Below are positions 52,401 through 61,721 of a stretch of DNA of 64,000 nt, in pieces (within the stretch, counting starts at the first letter, position 1; each line of letters starts with the position of its first letter). The DNA lies in the NCBI RefSeq assembly GCF_000154985.1, contig NZ_DS572691.1, positions 1 through 64,000 on the forward strand, given 5' to 3'. The position numbers were made by a program, and so were the translations under genes. The notes below the pieces were generated by a model. The model was not told where the DNA came from and did no database searches. It saw only the letters and a list, made by a program, of their open reading frames with translations. This DNA comes from Streptococcus infantarius subsp. infantarius ATCC BAA-102. Its GTDB lineage: Bacteria > Bacillota > Bacilli > Lactobacillales > Streptococcaceae.

Positions 52401-54005
52401 GATATCTACTCAATCGAAGATTTGGCTCAATTGATTTATGACCTTAAAGCTATTAATCCTTATGCTAAAATCAATGTTAAATTGGTTTCAAGTACTGGTG
52501 TTGGTACAATCGCTACAGGTTGTGTAAAAGCTGGTGCTGATAAGGTTGTTATCTCTGGTTATGATGGTGGTACAGGAGCTTCTCCTCGTAACTCTGTTCG
52601 TGATGCTGGTCTTCCATGGGAAATGGGATTGGCTGAAGCTCATCAAACATTGTCACTTAATCGCCTTCGTCAACGTATGACCCTTGAAACTGATGGTAAA
52701 TTAATGACTGGTCGCGATGTTGCCATTGCCACTCTTCTTGGAGCGGAAGAATATTCATTTGCAAGTCTAGCATTGATTTCTATTGGTTGTGTGATGATGC
52801 GTGTTTGCTCATTGAATACTTGTCCTGTTGGTGTAGCAACTCAAAATCCAGAACTTCGTAAACATTTTGCAGGTAAACCTGAACATGTGATTAACATGAT
52901 GATGTTTATGGCAGAAGAATTGCGTGAATATATGGCTGAACTTGGTTTCCGTTCTGTTGACGAAATGGTTGGTCATTCAGAAATCTTGAAAGCGAAATTC
53001 ATTCCAAAAGGTAAAGCAAAATCGCTTGATTTTTCACGTATGCTTGGTACAGCTTATCCAATTGACCGCAAGACAGAAGATCCATTTGCTGAAGCACGTC
53101 AATGGAAAGAATTGGACGGATTTGCCAAAGCTGCTGTTGATAATGGCGCAAGCGTGACGGTTAAAGAATCAATTAACAATGTTCAACGTGCAGTCGGTGC
53201 TCGAATGGCAGGCTGGATGGCTGAACGTTATGGAAATGATACCGTTGAACCAGGTTTGATTAAATATGAATATACTGGTATTGCTGGTCAATCATTTGCA
53301 AGCTTTATCACACAAGGTATGGAATTAACACTAGTTGGTGAAGCAAATGACTACATTGCCAAATCAATGTCAGGTGGACGTTTGATTGTTAAGCCGCCAC
53401 ATGATGCCGCTTATGATGTTGAAAATTCACCAATCGTTGGTAACGTTGCTCTCTTTGGTGCGGTTAAGGGTGAAGCTTATTTCGCTGGTCGCGCAGGTGA
53501 ACGTTTCTGTGTTCGTAATTCTGGTGCTAAAGTTGTTGTTGAAGGTGTTGGAGCACACGGTTGTGAATATATGACAGGTGGTGTTGCTGTTATCCTTGGA
53601 ACAACAGGACGTAACTTCGCTGCTGGTATGAGTGGTGGTATTGCCTATGTTTATGATGTGGACGGTGATTTTGCCGAAAAAGTTAACCAAGAAATGGTTG
53701 ATCTTTACAAAGTCGGTGAAACTCGTGGGGATGATGTCTTGGTTGATATGATTCAAAAACACTATGAATACACAGGTAGCGCTAAAGCAAAACGCTTGCT
53801 TGACAACTGGGCACAAGAAGTTGATAAATTCATTAAAGTTTATCCAACTGAATTCCATGAAATTAACAATATTGAATACGCACTTGCCAATACTGGCTTA
53901 GAAGGTGATGAACTTGAATTGCGTACCTTCGAAATTGCCACAGGTGGTGCAGAAACTGCTGCCGAGAAAGAAGAACTTCTCGCACAAGTAACAGGAGGTA
54001 AGTAA
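49488..54005 (+). CDS. gltB: Glutamate synthase (NADPH) large subunit
   Basis: 1505 residues from ATG 49488 (ATAGGAG upstream; ATG 49470 lies before that site). Converts glutamine and 2-oxoglutarate to two glutamates. N-terminal class II amidotransferase with a short propeptide before the catalytic Cys in DACGMGFVAQ, central domain, FMN-binding synthase domain (about 800-1190, MSFGSLSKEAHE, GYDGGTGASP), the 3Fe-4S cysteine motif CVMMRVCSLNTCPVG and the C-terminal beta-helix. Full length. It forms an operon with gltD. Confidence 0.97.
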   Translation: MNESALRAQQTTLWDPSFESDACGMGFVAQLDGEASHTLIDYALTMLTRMNHRGGTGAEPDTGDGAGMLLALPDEFFQVKAKEAGYDLPNKGDYAVAQLFLPQDTEAKDSLLEAVKAEIKSAGFHVLMTRDVPFNYDNCGPAAQEIMPSFVQVFVKKPDDTKAGRDFEDKLFRLRRQLEKSFSSDEFFICSLSSKTIVYKGMLHAFQVGLFYPDLQDEHFKSHIALTHSRFSTNTFPSWDRAQPFRFLAHNGEINTLRGAENWMHSHQIEVYNEENSDSAKLENCLEYLYRNGRDIPQSLLMMVPEAWGNESGLPDDLKAFYEYASSFVAPWDGPAALVFTDGDMVGARLDRNGLRPSRYSLTKDNFLICSSESGVVDLEPSRVIEKGVLGPGNMMLIDTISGKLMRNEEVKAYYAAQHPYKEWVEENIAHLNDFEASELTQETNDIETMWKAYGYNEEVIRTVILPMSEKGEEPVISMGFDSPLAVLSNKSQSLFTFFKQQFAQVTNPPIDAIREQIVVSTSVYLGGDGNFKADGADNCVKLKIDSPVLSSEDFAKIANLQDERYRATTLSTVYDVVEPSHNRLQRALENLFKAAEKAVDNGSKIIILSDRNVKENQTTIPMLLAVSGLNNYMVVKGKASQFSIVVDTAEAIEVHHFATLVGYGAAAVHPYGAYATLKEYGKDATTFEKYRKAAEKGIVKVMSRMGISTILGYKGAQLFEAVGLSDSVVNKYFTGTVTRIGGLSLDQIEKEYLQRMEDAFGPRRGDYLQSGGIYQFKADGEYHLFNPHTIYNFQQAVRKGDYKLFKEYTAELDKEALSTPTTLRSIWEFKSDRPKVDLSEVEPAEAIVKRFKVGAMSFGSLSKEAHETIAEAMNSIGAKSNSGEGGENRNRFKVQPDGRNLNSKIKQVASGRFGVNAEYLMSAEEIQIKLAQGAKPGEGGQLPGQKVFPWVAEIRGATPGVRLISPPPHHDIYSIEDLAQLIYDLKAINPYAKINVKLVSSTGVGTIATGCVKAGADKVVISGYDGGTGASPRNSVRDAGLPWEMGLAEAHQTLSLNRLRQRMTLETDGKLMTGRDVAIATLLGAEEYSFASLALISIGCVMMRVCSLNTCPVGVATQNPELRKHFAGKPEHVINMMMFMAEELREYMAELGFRSVDEMVGHSEILKAKFIPKGKAKSLDFSRMLGTAYPIDRKTEDPFAEARQWKELDGFAKAAVDNGASVTVKESINNVQRAVGARMAGWMAERYGNDTVEPGLIKYEYTGIAGQSFASFITQGMELTLVGEANDYIAKSMSGGRLIVKPPHDAAYDVENSPIVGNVALFGAVKGEAYFAGRAGERFCVRNSGAKVVVEGVGAHGCEYMTGGVAVILGTTGRNFAAGMSGGIAYVYDVDGDFAEKVNQEMVDLYKVGETRGDDVLVDMIQKHYEYTGSAKAKRLLDNWAQEVDKFIKVYPTEFHEINNIEYALANTGLEGDELELRTFEIATGGAETAAEKEELLAQVTGGK

Positions 54006-54006
54006 A

Positions 54007-55446
54007 ATGGCTGATCCATTTGGATTTTTGAAATATGAACGTAAAGATAATCCGTTTCGTCCTGTTGCTGAACGCATCTTGGACTTTGAGGAATTACAAG
54101 TTCCGTTGTCAGAAGAGGACCGTCAAAAACAAGCCGCACGTTGTATGGCTTGTGGGATTCCTTTCTGTCATTCAGGTGCCTTTTATGGTGGAGGCCGAGC
54201 AGTATCAGGATGTCCTAACGATAACCTGATTCCTGAGTGGAATGATTTGGTTTACAAAGGAGACTTCAAGCGTGCCTTTGAGCGATTGAGCCGTACCAAC
54301 CCACTTCCTGAGATGACAGGTCGTGTCTGTCCTGCACCATGTGAAAAAGGGTGTACAGAAGGATTAAATGGCTCAGGTGTTACCATTCATGACAATGAAC
54401 GATTTATCATTGATACTGCTTTTGAAAATGGTTGGGTCGAAGAATCGGGTCGTCCTTCTCAGCGTACAGGTTTTAAAATTGCTGTGGTTGGTTCAGGTCC
54501 GGCTGGCTTATCGGCAGCATGGAGACTTAATAAACTTGGTCATAGTGTGACTGTTTATGAGCGTGGTGACAGATTTGGTGGTCTTCTCATGTACGGTATC
54601 CCAAATATGAAATTGGATAAGGAAATTGTTCAACGTCGTATTGATGTCATGTCTAAGTTGGGAGTTAACTTTGTCGCAAATACTGAAATTGGTCGCGATA
54701 TTACTGCTGACGAACTTTTGGAGCAATATGATCGTGTGATTTTAGCAACTGGTGCTAGTGTGCCTCGTGATTTGGAAGTTCCGGGTCGTCACCTTAGTGG
54801 TGTTCGTTTCGCTGTTGATTTTTTAACAGAGACAACAAAAAATGTTCTTGCTTCAGGCAATAAAAAACTTGGTCGCACCTTAGAAGGTAAGCATGTTCTT
54901 GTTATCGGTGGCGGAGATACTGGTAATGACTGTATCGGAACTGCTGTTCGTTTGGGAGCGGCTAGTGTTAAACAACTTGAAATCACTCCAGAACCGCCAG
55001 AAAAACGCTTACCAACAAATCCATGGCCTCAGTATCCAATGATTAAACGCGTCGGTTATGGGCAAGAGGAAGCCGACTATGTTCAAGATACAGAACTGAC
55101 AGCTTATGCAACCTCAACAACTGAGTTTATTGGTGCTGATCGAGGGCAAGTTATTGCTGCTAAAACTGTTAAAGTTGGTCCTGGTTTCAAACCAATCGAA
55201 GGTACCGAAGAAACGATTAAAGCTGACCTTGTCTTGTTAGCAATGGGATTCACTGGTGCTGAAAAATCACTTTTTGAACAATTTGGTGTCCAAAGTGTTT
55301 ATGATGATTATTCAACTAACAACGATCGTGTCTTTGTTGCTGGTGATGCTCGTCGTGGTCCAAGTCTTGTCATTTGGGGAATCCGTGAAGGACGTAAGGC
55401 TGCTGAACAAATCGACCAAGGCCTTCGTGTCATGGTTGCTCAATAA
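54007..55446 (+). CDS. gltD: Glutamate synthase small subunit
   Basis: 479 residues, one base after gltB. Oxidises NADPH and passes electrons via Fe-S clusters to GltB. N-terminal cysteine motifs (CMACGIPFCHSG, CPAPCEKGC), FAD-binding VVGSGPAGLSAAW and NADPH-binding VIGGGDTGNDC. Full length. Confidence 0.97.
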   Translation: MADPFGFLKYERKDNPFRPVAERILDFEELQVPLSEEDRQKQAARCMACGIPFCHSGAFYGGGRAVSGCPNDNLIPEWNDLVYKGDFKRAFERLSRTNPLPEMTGRVCPAPCEKGCTEGLNGSGVTIHDNERFIIDTAFENGWVEESGRPSQRTGFKIAVVGSGPAGLSAAWRLNKLGHSVTVYERGDRFGGLLMYGIPNMKLDKEIVQRRIDVMSKLGVNFVANTEIGRDITADELLEQYDRVILATGASVPRDLEVPGRHLSGVRFAVDFLTETTKNVLASGNKKLGRTLEGKHVLVIGGGDTGNDCIGTAVRLGAASVKQLEITPEPPEKRLPTNPWPQYPMIKRVGYGQEEADYVQDTELTAYATSTTEFIGADRGQVIAAKTVKVGPGFKPIEGTEETIKADLVLLAMGFTGAEKSLFEQFGVQSVYDDYSTNNDRVFVAGDARRGPSLVIWGIREGRKAAEQIDQGLRVMVAQ

Positions 55447-55492
55447 TGAATTAATCTAAGCGTTTAACACACTTTCTTGTTTTCAATCATAA

Positions 55493-55520
55493 AAAAACTG
55501 TCCATTGGGCAGTTTTTTTT
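55493..55520 (+). terminator. Terminator of gltBD
   Basis: AAAACTGTCC, ATT, GGGCAGTTTT and T residues. Confidence 0.85.
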
Positions 55521-55632
55521 GTAACGTTCATTTTGCAAATTGAGATTTCGTGAAATATAACGCTTACAATCCTTTATATCATTTGTAATATTGGCTTGCT
55601 GTACTAGTGTTCATAAAGGGAGGAAGATTTTT

Positions 55633-56295
55633 ATGAATTATAAAACAAAATTAGTTCTAGCTACGGCGACATTGTCAGGTGCTTTGCTATTTTCACAAGT
55701 AAATGTAAAAGCAGATACTTATACCTTGCAAAGTGCTGATTCATTTTATAGTGTGGCGCAGATGTATGGACTGAGTGCTTATGATTTAGCAGCCTTAAAT
55801 GGTATGTCGATTTATGACACTATTGTTCCTGGGCAAGTGCTACAGATACCTGATAAGACACCAATTGATCCATTTGTGACTAATTTGTTAACATCAAGTA
55901 GGAATTCTGAGGCAAGCCAAACTGATGTGCCAGCATCAAAGCAGGACAGCTCGACTAATACTTACCCTGTTGGGCAATGCACTTGGGGTGTTAAGCAGGT
56001 AGCTACTTGGGCAAGTAATTGGTGGGGAAATGCTAGCGACTGGGCAGCCAATGCCGCTTCACAAGGTTATGTGATTGGGACATAAGCTGAAGTAGGAGCT
56101 ATTGTCTGTTGGACTGATCCAGATAGTTATGGGCATGTGGCTTACGTGACAGCTGTAAATGCTAGTGGGCAAATTCAAGTTTCAGAATCTAATTATGGCA
56201 ATAAACAATGGATTGATAATTATCGTGGTTGGTTTGATCCAACAAAGAGTAACACTGCTGGAACAGTCAGCTATATCTATCCAGAAAGTTATTAA
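55633..56295 (+). pseudogene. Secreted LysM-CHAP cell-wall protein with an internal stop
   Basis: ATG 55633 (AAAGGGAGGAAG upstream) starts a signal peptide (LVLATATLSGALLFSQ...VKA), one LysM domain (about 33-76), a Ser/Gln-rich linker and a CHAP amidase/endopeptidase domain with catalytic Cys in GQCTWGVKQ and His in GHVAYVTAV. TAA at 56083-56085 interrupts the CHAP domain after GYVIGT, but the same frame continues with AEVGAIVCWTDPDSYGH to TAA 56293. The restored product is 220 residues. A single substitution could cause this, so true loss of function or a base error are both possible. Confidence 0.8.
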
Positions 56296-56307
56296 CAAGA
56301 TAGAATA

Positions 56308-56333
56308 AGTCTGGAAAAATTCCAGGCTTTTTT
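56308..56333 (+). terminator. Terminator after the CHAP gene
   Basis: AGTCTGGAA, AAA, TTCCAGGCTTTTTT. Confidence 0.82.
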
Positions 56334-56356
56334 ATTTCTGTGGATAAGTTGTTGAT

Positions 56357-56389
56357 AAAAAGCTAGTTGATGTGATCAACTAGCTTTTT
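56357..56389 (-). terminator. Terminator of rnjA
   Basis: AAAGCTAGTTGAT (56358-56371) pairs perfectly with ATCAACTAGCTTT (56375-56387). A and T runs flank it, so it works in both directions; it lies just after the rnjA stop. Confidence 0.88.
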
Positions 56390-56391
56390 GA

Positions 56392-58074
56392 TTATTTATC
56401 ATCTGGTGTGAGAATCATTGGAATAATGATTGGTTCACGTTCAGTTTTTTCGTATAGGAATGGACGAAGCGCGTTAACGATAGCACCGTTAACAGATTGG
56501 ATACTTGCATCTTTGTTTTTCAAAGCAATGCGGATAGCATTGAAGAGAACACGTTGACTTTCGCGAATAAGGTTACCAGATTCACGCATGTAGATAAATC
56601 CACGACTAAGAATGTCTGGACCCGCCAAAATCATTTGGCTATCAAAGTCAACAGTAGCAACGGCAAGAACAACACCGTCTTCAGATAAATCACGGCGGTC
56701 ACGAAGTACGGCAGCACCGATATCTCCGATACCATTACCATCAACATAGATATCCTGGGCGTTAAAGTGTCCAGCACGACGAGCTGAGTTGGCTGTAAGA
56801 GCTAGCACATCACCATTTTCCATGATAAAGATATTGTCTTTTGGCACACCTGTGTCCACCGCTAAACCAGCGTGGATTTTAAGCATGCGGTATTCACCGT
56901 GAACTGGCATGAAGAATTTTGGTTTCATCAAGCGGAGCATAAGTTTTTGCTCTTGTTGTCCACCGTGACCAGATGTGTGGATATTGTTAACTTTTCCGTG
57001 GATAACTTCTACACCAGCTTCTTGGATAGTGTTGATAAGTTTGTTAACACTTGTTGTATTACCAGGAATTGGGCTAGAAGAGAAGATAACAGTATCGCCA
57101 GGTTGTAGTGTAACTTGACGGTGTGTACCATTAGCAATACGTGCTAGCGCAGCCATTGATTCACCTTGGCTACCTGTACACATAATCAAGATTTCACTAG
57201 CGTGGTAGTCTTTGATTTCGCTTGGTTCGATAAATGTTCCTTTTGGAACTTTGATGTAACCAAGTTCAATACCGTTTACAATGGCTTTTTCCATTGAACG
57301 TCCGAAAACAACAATTTTACGTCCTGTTTTAACGGCAGCTTCGGCAGCTTGTTGGAGACGGTAGATATTTGAAGCAAATGACGCAAAAATAATACGTCCA
57401 TGAATGCCTTCAATAATCTTCATGATAGATTGTCCAACGACTTTTTCTGAATTTGTAAAGGTTGGAATTTCAGCATTGGTTGAGTCTGATAATAAACAGA
57501 GAACGCCATCTTCACCAAGGGCAGCCATGCGGTGGATATCTGCTGGCTCACCAACTGGTGTCCAGTCAAATTTGAAGTCCCCTGTGCAGACAATTTTACC
57601 TTGTGGTGTGTGGATAACGATTCCAAGAGGTTCTGGAATTGAGTGGGTTGTGCGGAAGAAAGTAACGCTAAGGTTTTTAAATGTTAATTCTGTATTAGCA
57701 TTAATTTCATAGAGTTTAGCATCACGGAGAAGTCCGTGTTCTTCCAACTTTCCTTTGATAAGTGCAAGAGCCAATGGTCCAGCGTAGATTGGGATATTAG
57801 CTTGTTTTAAGAGAAATGGGATTCCACCAATGTGGTCCTCATGACCATGGGTAATAACGAGCCCTTTGATACGGTCAATATTTTCAACGATATAAGAATA
57901 ATCTGGAATGACATAATCAATTCCGAGAAGGTCATCTTCAGGGAATTTGATACCAGCATCAACGATGATAATTTCATCTTTGTACTCAATACCGTAAGTA
58001 TTTTTTCCGATTTCTCCAAGACCACCAATTGCGTAAACCCCAACTTCTTCAGGTTTTAAATTGATTTGTGACAT
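56392..58074 (-). CDS. rnjA: Ribonuclease J1
   Basis: 560 residues. Metallo-beta-lactamase/beta-CASP RNase with 5'-3' exonuclease and endonuclease activity, central to mRNA decay in Firmicutes. Metal motif [10 protein letters not shown], further His and Asp ligands ([14 protein letters not shown]), beta-CASP region and C-terminal dimer domain. It follows rpoY directly, the usual arrangement. An essential gene in several streptococci. Confidence 0.97.
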   Translation of the reverse strand: MSQINLKPEEVGVYAIGGLGEIGKNTYGIEYKDEIIIVDAGIKFPEDDLLGIDYVIPDYSYIVENIDRIKGLVITHGHEDHIGGIPFLLKQANIPIYAGPLALALIKGKLEEHGLLRDAKLYEINANTELTFKNLSVTFFRTTHSIPEPLGIVIHTPQGKIVCTGDFKFDWTPVGEPADIHRMAALGEDGVLCLLSDSTNAEIPTFTNSEKVVGQSIMKIIEGIHGRIIFASFASNIYRLQQAAEAAVKTGRKIVVFGRSMEKAIVNGIELGYIKVPKGTFIEPSEIKDYHASEILIMCTGSQGESMAALARIANGTHRQVTLQPGDTVIFSSSPIPGNTTSVNKLINTIQEAGVEVIHGKVNNIHTSGHGGQQEQKLMLRLMKPKFFMPVHGEYRMLKIHAGLAVDTGVPKDNIFIMENGDVLALTANSARRAGHFNAQDIYVDGNGIGDIGAAVLRDRRDLSEDGVVLAVATVDFDSQMILAGPDILSRGFIYMRESGNLIRESQRVLFNAIRIALKNKDASIQSVNGAIVNALRPFLYEKTEREPIIIPMILTPDDK

Positions 58075-58075
58075 G

Positions 58076-58307
58076 TTATAACTCCGTTAATTTAAAGACA
58101 CCTGTTTTTTTTTCGTAAGCTAGGTGTTTATCTGAAAGAAGTTCAATGTATTCAACGTTGTAAGGTGTTTTTGCCTCTACAAGTTCACGAGTTTTGATAC
58201 GTCCTTCAAGTTCGTTAGCTGCGTCAATTTCTAAATAAAGAGCTTTAGTTTGTTCGCGGCGTGGGTTACGTTCTTTTGTTTCTTGAATAAAAAACTTTAT
58301 AAATCAT
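58076..58307 (-). pseudogene. rpoY: RNA polymerase epsilon subunit RpoY, with one extra base as sequenced
   Basis: From ATG 58307 the frame reads MIYKVFY and then needs one T removed (TATTCAAG to TATCAAG) to continue [19 protein letters not shown] to [18 protein letters not shown], stop 58076. Corrected length is 76 residues, standard for this small Firmicutes polymerase subunit (DUF1447). The rest is perfectly conserved, so a sequencing error is at least as likely as a real frameshift. One base separates it from rnjA. Confidence 0.85.
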
Positions 58308-58495
58308 AGTTTTTTCCTTTCTTGATATATCTGTGGTTAATCAAACTACACAAAACACGTCAACTAGCTTGTACATACTTGCTACTTGACCAGTTCTTAT
58401 TAAATTTTTTCTGAGTAATTGATTTAAGCTTGATTCGTTGCAATTATTAAAATTATATCATAAAATAAGAAGTATAATCAAGTGAGGGAATTTAA

Positions 58496-59188
58496 ATGAT
58501 GAAAGTTTTAGCCTTTGATACTTCAAGTAAGGCTTTGTCTGTTGCCATCTTGGATGGTGAAAATTTACTAGCCGATGTAACGGTCAATATTAAGAAAAAT
58601 CACAGCATTAATTTGATGCCTGCGATTGATTTTTTGATGAAAGCAGTTGATTTAAAACCAACTGACTTGGATAGAATTTCAGTAGCTCAAGGTCCTGGCT
58701 CATACACTGGGCTACGTGTGGCAGTTGCGACTGCAAAAACACTGGCATACACTTTAAATATTGAGTTGGTAGGTGTTTCTAGTCTTTACGCGCTTGCCGC
58801 TGCAGCTGATTTTGATGGCTTAGTTGTCCCAGTGATTGATGCTCGTCGTAATAATGTGTATGCTGGTTTTTACAAAGATGGTCAATCTCTTAAAGACGAC
58901 CAACACATGAACTTTGCCGATGTTCTTGAAGCAGTTAAGGATGAAGAATCTGTTATGTTTGTTGGTGAAGTGGCTAATTTCAGCAATCAAATTGCTGAGA
59001 GTCTTCCGCAAGCTAAGGTTCTTTCTGTTTTGCCGTCAGCTTATGCTATTGGTAAACGTGGTCAAGAGTTACAACCAGTTGATGTGGATAGCTTTGTGCC
59101 AAGTTATCTAAAATGTGTCGAAGCAGAAGAAAATTGGCTTAAAACACACATAGAAAATCCAAGTGCAAACTATGTCAATCGCATCTAA
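58496..59188 (+). CDS. tsaB: tRNA t6A37 threonylcarbamoyladenosine synthesis protein TsaB
   Basis: 230 residues (ATG 58496 or 58499; AGTGAGGGAA upstream). ASKHA-fold partner of TsaD and TsaE in making t6A in ANN-decoding tRNAs. Motifs LAFDTSSKALSVAIL and AQGPGSYTGLRVA. It heads tsaB-rimI-tsaD, with rimI overlapping its end. Confidence 0.95.
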   Translation: MMKVLAFDTSSKALSVAILDGENLLADVTVNIKKNHSINLMPAIDFLMKAVDLKPTDLDRISVAQGPGSYTGLRVAVATAKTLAYTLNIELVGVSSLYALAAAADFDGLVVPVIDARRNNVYAGFYKDGQSLKDDQHMNFADVLEAVKDEESVMFVGEVANFSNQIAESLPQAKVLSVLPSAYAIGKRGQELQPVDVDSFVPSYLKCVEAEENWLKTHIENPSANYVNRI

Positions 59189-59607
59189 TATGAAAGATTT
59201 ACAGGCAAGTGTCACTGCTGTTTATGAGATATTGTCAGATGTTTATCCAGTATCTCCTTGGTCTGAAAAACAGATATTATCAGACATGCAACAGGATAAT
59301 GTTGATTACTTTTTTGTTCAAAAAAGATGAAAAAATTGTAGGATTTTTAGCCATTTCACAATTGGCTGGAGAACTAGAAATTACAAATATTGCCATTAAA
59401 AAAGCCTATCAAGGACATTGTTTAGGTAGTCAATTGTTGGCTAATTTGGACCATGTTGATTTCCCGATTTTCTTGGAAGTAAGAGCGTCAAATACTCCTG
59501 CACAAGCTTTGTATAAAAAATGTGGCTTTGGCATTATTGGTAAGCGTAAGCAATATTATCATGAACCAGTAGAAGATGCGATTATCATGAAGCGCGAAGG
59601 TAAATAA
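59172..59607 (+). pseudogene. rimI: Ribosomal protein S18-alanine N-acetyltransferase RimI, with one extra base as sequenced
   Basis: N-terminal frame from ATG 59172 (or 59190) gives VYEILSDVYPVSPWSEKQIL. It fails at the A6 run (59323-59328). With one A less it continues VQKDEKIVGFLAISQLAGEL, the acetyl-CoA motif QGHCLGSQLL and ALYKKCGF. Corrected, 144 residues, full length for RimI. It acetylates the N-terminal Ala of ribosomal S18 in E. coli. Likely a homopolymer error. Confidence 0.83.
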
Positions 59608-59621
59608 GAGGGAATTAATTG

Positions 59622-60633
59622 ATGAAAGATAGATATATTTTAGCCGTGGAGAGTTCTTGTGATGAAACAAGTGTTGCGGTTTTAGAAAAATGAAAGTGAG
59701 ATTTTAAGTAACGTCATTGCAAGCCAAATCGAGAGTCACAAGCGTTTTGGTGGTGTTGTGCCTGAAGTTGCTAGTCGTCACCATGTTGAAGTAATTACAA
59801 CTTGCTTTAAGGATGCTTTGGAAACTGCAGGCATTGAAGTTAGCGACTTAGATGCGGTTGCGGTCACATACGGACCTGGTTTGGTTGGTGCGATTCTGGT
59901 TGGAATGGCGGCTGCTAAAGCTTTTGCTTGGGCTAACAATTTGCCATTGATTCCAGTCAACCACATGGCAGGACACTTAATGGCGGCACGTGAAGTAAAA
60001 GAACTTCAATACCCATTGATGGCTTTATTGGTTTCTGGTGCTCACACAGAACTTGTCTATGTGTCTGAACCAGGTAATTATAAGATTGTTGGTGAAACAC
60101 GTGATGATGCTGTAGGTGAAGCTTATGACAAAGTTGGTCGTGTGATGGGATTAACTTACCCAGCAGGACGTGAAATCGATCAATTGGCACATAAAGGAAA
60201 AGATATCTATGATTTCCCACGTGCGATGATTAAAGAAGACAATCTTGAGTTTTCATTCTCAGGGTTGAAATCAGCCTTTATTAATCTCCATCATAATGCG
60301 GCTCAAAAAAGTGAAACTCTATCAAATGAAGATTTGTCAGCATCATTCCAAGCAGCTGTTTTAGATGTTCTAATGGCTAAAACCAAAAAAGCTTTGGAGA
60401 AATATCCAGTTAAAACCCTTGTGGTAGCAGGTGGTGTGGCGGCAAACCAAGGCCTTCGTGAACGTTTAGCGGATGAAATCACAGAAGCAGAAGTTGTTAT
60501 TCCACCACTGCGTCTATGTGGTGATAATGCGGGAATGGTTTCACTAGCTGCAGCTATCGAATACGACAAAGGACATTTTGCAGGACTTGATTTAAATGCT
60601 AAACCAAGTCTTGTCTTTGATACATTGGATTAA
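59622..60633 (+). pseudogene. tsaD: tRNA threonylcarbamoyltransferase TsaD, with one extra base as sequenced
   Basis: Starts MKDRYILAVESSCDETSVAV at ATG 59622 and breaks after residue 23 in TTAGAAAAATG. With four A instead of five it reads [21 protein letters not shown] and goes on to metal ligands HHVE, VNHMAGH, and the rest ([32 protein letters not shown]) to 60633, 336 residues. TsaD is essential in most bacteria, so an intact gene in the living cell is expected and the shift is probably a sequencing error. Confidence 0.88.
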
Positions 60634-60640
60634 ATATAAA

Positions 60641-60668
60641 TAAGCTCCTGAAAATTTCAGGGGCTTTT
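60641..60668 (+). terminator. Terminator of tsaB-rimI-tsaD
   Basis: AAGCTCCTGAAA, TTTCAGGGGCTTTT (one mismatch), in the gap to the convergent MarR gene. Confidence 0.78.
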
Positions 60669-60683
60669 GATTTATTACTAGGT

Positions 60684-61085
60684 TTAGTAGTTTAATTTTG
60701 ACATGAGTTTTTCGAGCTGAGAAACTTCATCTGTGGATAAGTTTGATAATAGCAAATCAGATTGTTGCTGTTCATATTCATGAGGTTGTGGATAAATGTC
60801 CATGGCTTTTTCTGTTGGGTAATGACGCTTGATTTTTTGATTAACAGAATCTTTCTTTAATTCAAAATAGCCAAGTTTAACAAGTTTTTTGATGGTTCTA
60901 AAGGCTGTTGTGCGATCAATTTGGACATTATCAGCTAATTCCCCTAAAAACATACCAGGTTGTTCACAGATACGAACGATATAGATATAAAGGTTATTAT
61001 TTAAGCCAAATTCTTTAAAGTGATTGTTAGAATCTATTTGAATAGTATGCGTAATGTCACCAATAGTACGAATGATTTTAAACAT
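60684..61085 (-). CDS. MarR-family transcriptional regulator
   Basis: 133 residues from ATG 61085 (GAGGAGATAAG upstream); an in-frame start at 61124 would lie in the operator region. Winged helix with PGMFLGELADNVQIDRTTAF (recognition helix) and KKDSVNQKIKRHYPTEKA (wing). Transcribed divergently from a GNAT acetyltransferase gene, which it probably controls with itself through the paired sites between them. Ligand unknown. Confidence 0.85.
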   Translation of the reverse strand: MFKIIRTIGDITHTIQIDSNNHFKEFGLNNNLYIYIVRICEQPGMFLGELADNVQIDRTTAFRTIKKLVKLGYFELKKDSVNQKIKRHYPTEKAMDIYPQPHEYEQQQSDLLLSNLSTDEVSQLEKLMSKLNY

Positions 61086-61117
61086 CTTATCTCCTCGAAT
61101 AAATTTTATCAAAAAAT

Positions 61118-61172
61118 ATTGCATTTACAATAAAATACGCTATAATATGAGAAATATTATTGCAAATACAAT
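61118..61172. promoter_or_regulatory. Two MarR operator candidates between divergent genes
   Basis: ATTGCATTTACAAT (61118-61131) and ATTGCAAATACAAT (61159-61172) are two copies of ATTG-N6-CAAT, 41 bp apart, on either side of TATAATATG (61141-61149), the likely -10 for the GNAT gene. Confidence 0.72.
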
Positions 61173-61192
61173 TAAATAAAAGGGGAGAGTTT

Positions 61193-61665
61193 ATGAAAAT
61201 CAGAATTTTTGAGCCAAAATTTAATCAGTCAGTAAAAGAGATGATTTTAGATATTCAACAAAATGAATTTCTACTTCCAATCACGCTATCTGATCAACCT
61301 GATTTGAACGTTCATACCAAAATAAAGGTGGACAGTTTTGGGTGGCTGTGGATAGCAGCAGTGGTCATGTAATTGGATGTCTTGGTTTAGTTGCACTTAG
61401 AGATGGGAATGTTGCTTTAAAGAAAATGTTTGTTGCAAAAACTTATCGAAAATTAGGTTTAGGGAAAAAGTTATTAGAAGAATTTATTACTTATTGTTAT
61501 GAAAATAGTAAAAGGTCGATATTTCTTGGAACAACCTCAGATTTTGAAGCTGCTCAATATTTTTATCAAAAATCTGGATTAAAAGAAATTACTTCGGCAG
61601 ATTTACCTGAAGATTTTCCACGTTTCACTGTGGATAACCGTTATTACACTTATTACATTAACTAA
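61193..61665 (+). pseudogene. GNAT-family acetyltransferase, frameshifted
   Basis: ATG 61193 (AGGGGAGAG upstream) begins MKIRIFEPKFNQSVKEMILD. It leaves the frame near ACCAAAATAAAGG (61316-61328). Adding one A restores GGQFWVAVDSSSGHVIGCLG, the acetyl-CoA loop KTYRKLGLGKKLLEE and YFYQKSGL, ending at 61665, 157 residues. Substrate unknown. Probably regulated by the MarR protein. Homopolymer error or real. Confidence 0.75.
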
Positions 61666-61690
61666 AAAAGACAGACTACGTCTGCTTTTT
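61664..61690. terminator. Bidirectional terminator between GNAT gene and rpsN
   Basis: AAAAAGACAGAC, TAC, GTCTGCTTTTT with one bulge. Confidence 0.7.
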
Positions 61691-61721
61691 GGTGATAAAA
61701 ACTTTTTTCTTTCTAGATCTA

